From positions 2,604,001 to 2,668,000 of the forward strand of contig NZ_CP166097.1 in NCBI RefSeq assembly GCF_041228105.1: a stretch of DNA of 64,000 nucleotides, read 5' to 3'. A model generated the notes under the pieces. The model did no database searches and was not told the DNA's origin. It was given only the letters and a program-made list of their open reading frames with translations. Made by a program: the position numbers and the translations under genes. This DNA comes from Pectobacterium aroidearum. Lineage in GTDB: Bacteria > Pseudomonadota > Gammaproteobacteria > Enterobacterales > Enterobacteriaceae. Below, in pieces: positions 63,330 through 64,000 of this stretch. The first letter of the stretch is position 1. The number at the start of each line of letters is the position of its first letter.

Positions 63330-63590
63330 ATGGCAATTAGCGATAATGACTACAACCGGGCTCGCGCGATCCTCATCGCTGCGGGAAGTAATTCGGCGCG
63401 AGCTTCACACGAAAAACACACGCAAGGTACAGGCTCTCCCGATGGCCACGGGCAGAGTCTGTTGAGAGGCTCACGAGATGAATTTCGTACTGCAGATAGA
63501 GGCAAACCTAATCTTCAGTCGGAAATGACGCAGGCTCATTACAATGCGATTCATGCTGCCGCCCAACAAATGGGTATTCAGGGTTGGTAG
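63330..63590 (+). CDS. Small hypothetical protein, third gene of the locus
   Basis: An 86-residue hydrophilic protein (MAISDNDYNRARAILIAAG...) with a flexible, His/Gly-rich middle (SHEKHTQGTGSPDGHGQSLL) and a helical end. Not recognised. AAGGAG sits well before the ATG. It follows the coiled-coil gene by 66 nt and may be its small cofactor, immunity protein or export aid; no evidence decides this. Confidence 0.65.
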   Translation: MAISDNDYNRARAILIAAGSNSARASHEKHTQGTGSPDGHGQSLLRGSRDEFRTADRGKPNLQSEMTQAHYNAIHAAAQQMGIQGW

Positions 63591-63625
63591 TTAGGCGAAT
63601 GTGAAGATGCAAAACCATTGCCCTT

Positions 63626-63652
63626 ATACCTGCCTCATCCTGAGGCAGGTAT
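63626..63652 (+). terminator. Strong hairpin after the three-gene locus
   Basis: Perfect 12-bp stem ATACCTGCCTCA / TGAGGCAGGTAT with a 3-nt loop, 36 bp past the stop. Its T tract is poor, so termination is likely but not sure. Confidence 0.6.
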
Positions 63653-63811
63653 TTCAGTTAGCCGTTCAAACCGCGTTTTAGCGTTAGCCCGACCGACTGG
63701 CGTAAAACGTTTCAGGATAAAAGCAGCGTCCGCTCGTTTTCATCGCGAACAGGAAAGTAGCGAGATCATTATGTTATTGGTGAAGATACAAATCGTCGCC
63801 TACGCTTAAAA

Positions 63812-63827
63812 TGTGATGATGATCACA
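63812..63827. promoter_or_regulatory. CRP-binding site
   Basis: TGTGATGATGATCACA matches TGTGA-N6-TCACA exactly. It lies 111 bp before the start of the HAD-family gene, a distance suited to CRP activation. Confidence 0.7.
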
Positions 63828-63938
63828 GTCATTGCCACCACGAATACAACACCTCACTGACAAACACGCGCCCTTTCTGACTAACGTTAATCGTCCATCG
63901 TGACACTCAGTTTATCCACGATAAAACATGGAGAACCC

Positions 63939-64000
63939 ATGCAAACGTGTAACACGAAGCTGATTATTTTCAGCGATCTCGACGGATCGTTGCTCGATCA
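63939..64000 (+). CDS. HAD-family phosphatase, probably YedP/MpgP-like (3'-truncated by window edge)
   Basis: Only the first 20 codons are visible. They encode an N-terminal HAD motif I, IIFSDLDGSLLD, with the nucleophile Asp and the acid/base Asp two residues on. This resembles mannosyl-3-phosphoglycerate phosphatase-related proteins (YedP; FSDLDGTLLD), though other Cof-type HAD phosphatases are possible. GGAGAA precedes the ATG. A CRP-type site upstream suggests carbon control. Confidence 0.6.
   Translation, partial: MQTCNTKLIIFSDLDGSLLD

Larger units (their letters stand above)
63591..63938. other. Intergenic region with hairpin and CRP site
   Basis: A 348-bp region holding the hairpin 63626-63652 (end of the previous operon) and the CRP-type site 63812-63827. 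No convincing gene was found. Confidence 0.5.

Noticed and set aside
63618..63809. A 63-residue frame after the three-gene locus
   Set aside because: It runs through the hairpin 63626-63652 and has no ribosome-binding site or family.

Overview
The window looks like about 64 kb of an enterobacterial soft-rot plant pathogen chromosome, most likely Pectobacterium or a close relative, in the replication terminus region. The genus call is an inference from three things: protein sequences close to the Enterobacterales families I know, a secreted bacterial expansin, and the srfABC locus. The terminus call is read from the DNA. There is a canonical dif site (52371-52398), two perfect matS sites (19816-19828 and 25522-25534), and GGGNAGGG (KOPS-type) octamers that point rightward left of dif and leftward right of it.

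Left part (1-11.3 kb): ordinary core genes. These are prfA (5' end missing), prmC, sirB2, sirB1, kdsA, ydgH, the transhydrogenase operon pntAB, uspE, fnr (with an FNR-like box in its own upstream region) and ogt. From 11.8 to 36.2 kb there is a mix of accessory and core genes: an oxidoreductase plus an orphan sugar-binding protein; sodC; a five-gene membrane-lipid-modification operon (NTF2-like, SDR, FAD amine oxidase-like, DUF1365, cyclopropane synthase-like); srfABC (membrane-anchored SrfA, actin/Hsp70-fold SrfB, dynamin-like GTPase SrfC); an expansin; osmC; a cytochrome b562; an RcdA-like regulator with a YbjJ-like exporter; an acetyltransferase; a chemoreceptor; an ArgP-family regulator; yjbD; and two small NTF2-like proteins.

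The most striking part is 36267-52370. Two apparently identical 8052-bp copies of a filamentous phage lie head to tail in the chromosomal dif site. The virion, replication and export genes are co-linear with the Ff (M13) phages (II/X, V, VII, IX, VIII, III, VI, I/XI, IV), and several proteins are recognisably homologous. The left end is instead organised like CTXphi: a long imperfect inverted repeat holds XerC/XerD-type arms that would fold into a dif-like site on single-stranded DNA, next to a divergent repressor operon. The internal junctions have an 11-nt central region instead of 6, so they should be poor XerCD substrates. The right end recreates a normal dif. The tandem layout would allow rolling-circle replication from the origin of copy 1 to that of copy 2. 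A stretch of about 70 bp in the left flank resembles the phage's own right end, including a palindrome held at the same 16-bp distance from the core.

Right part (52.4-64 kb): a low-GC lipoprotein gene whose ribosome-binding site and start are duplicated by a perfect 58-bp tandem repeat; a VF530-family protein; the glycan hydrolase lipoprotein digH; dat and ddc for 1,3-diaminopropane; yddG; pptA; an unrecognised three-gene locus (60506-63590) that includes a 612-residue coiled-coil protein with a central hydrophobic hairpin, a layout reminiscent of alpha-pore-forming toxins; and the start of a HAD-family phosphatase gene behind a near-consensus CRP site. No rRNA, tRNA, CRISPR array or insertion sequence was recognised.
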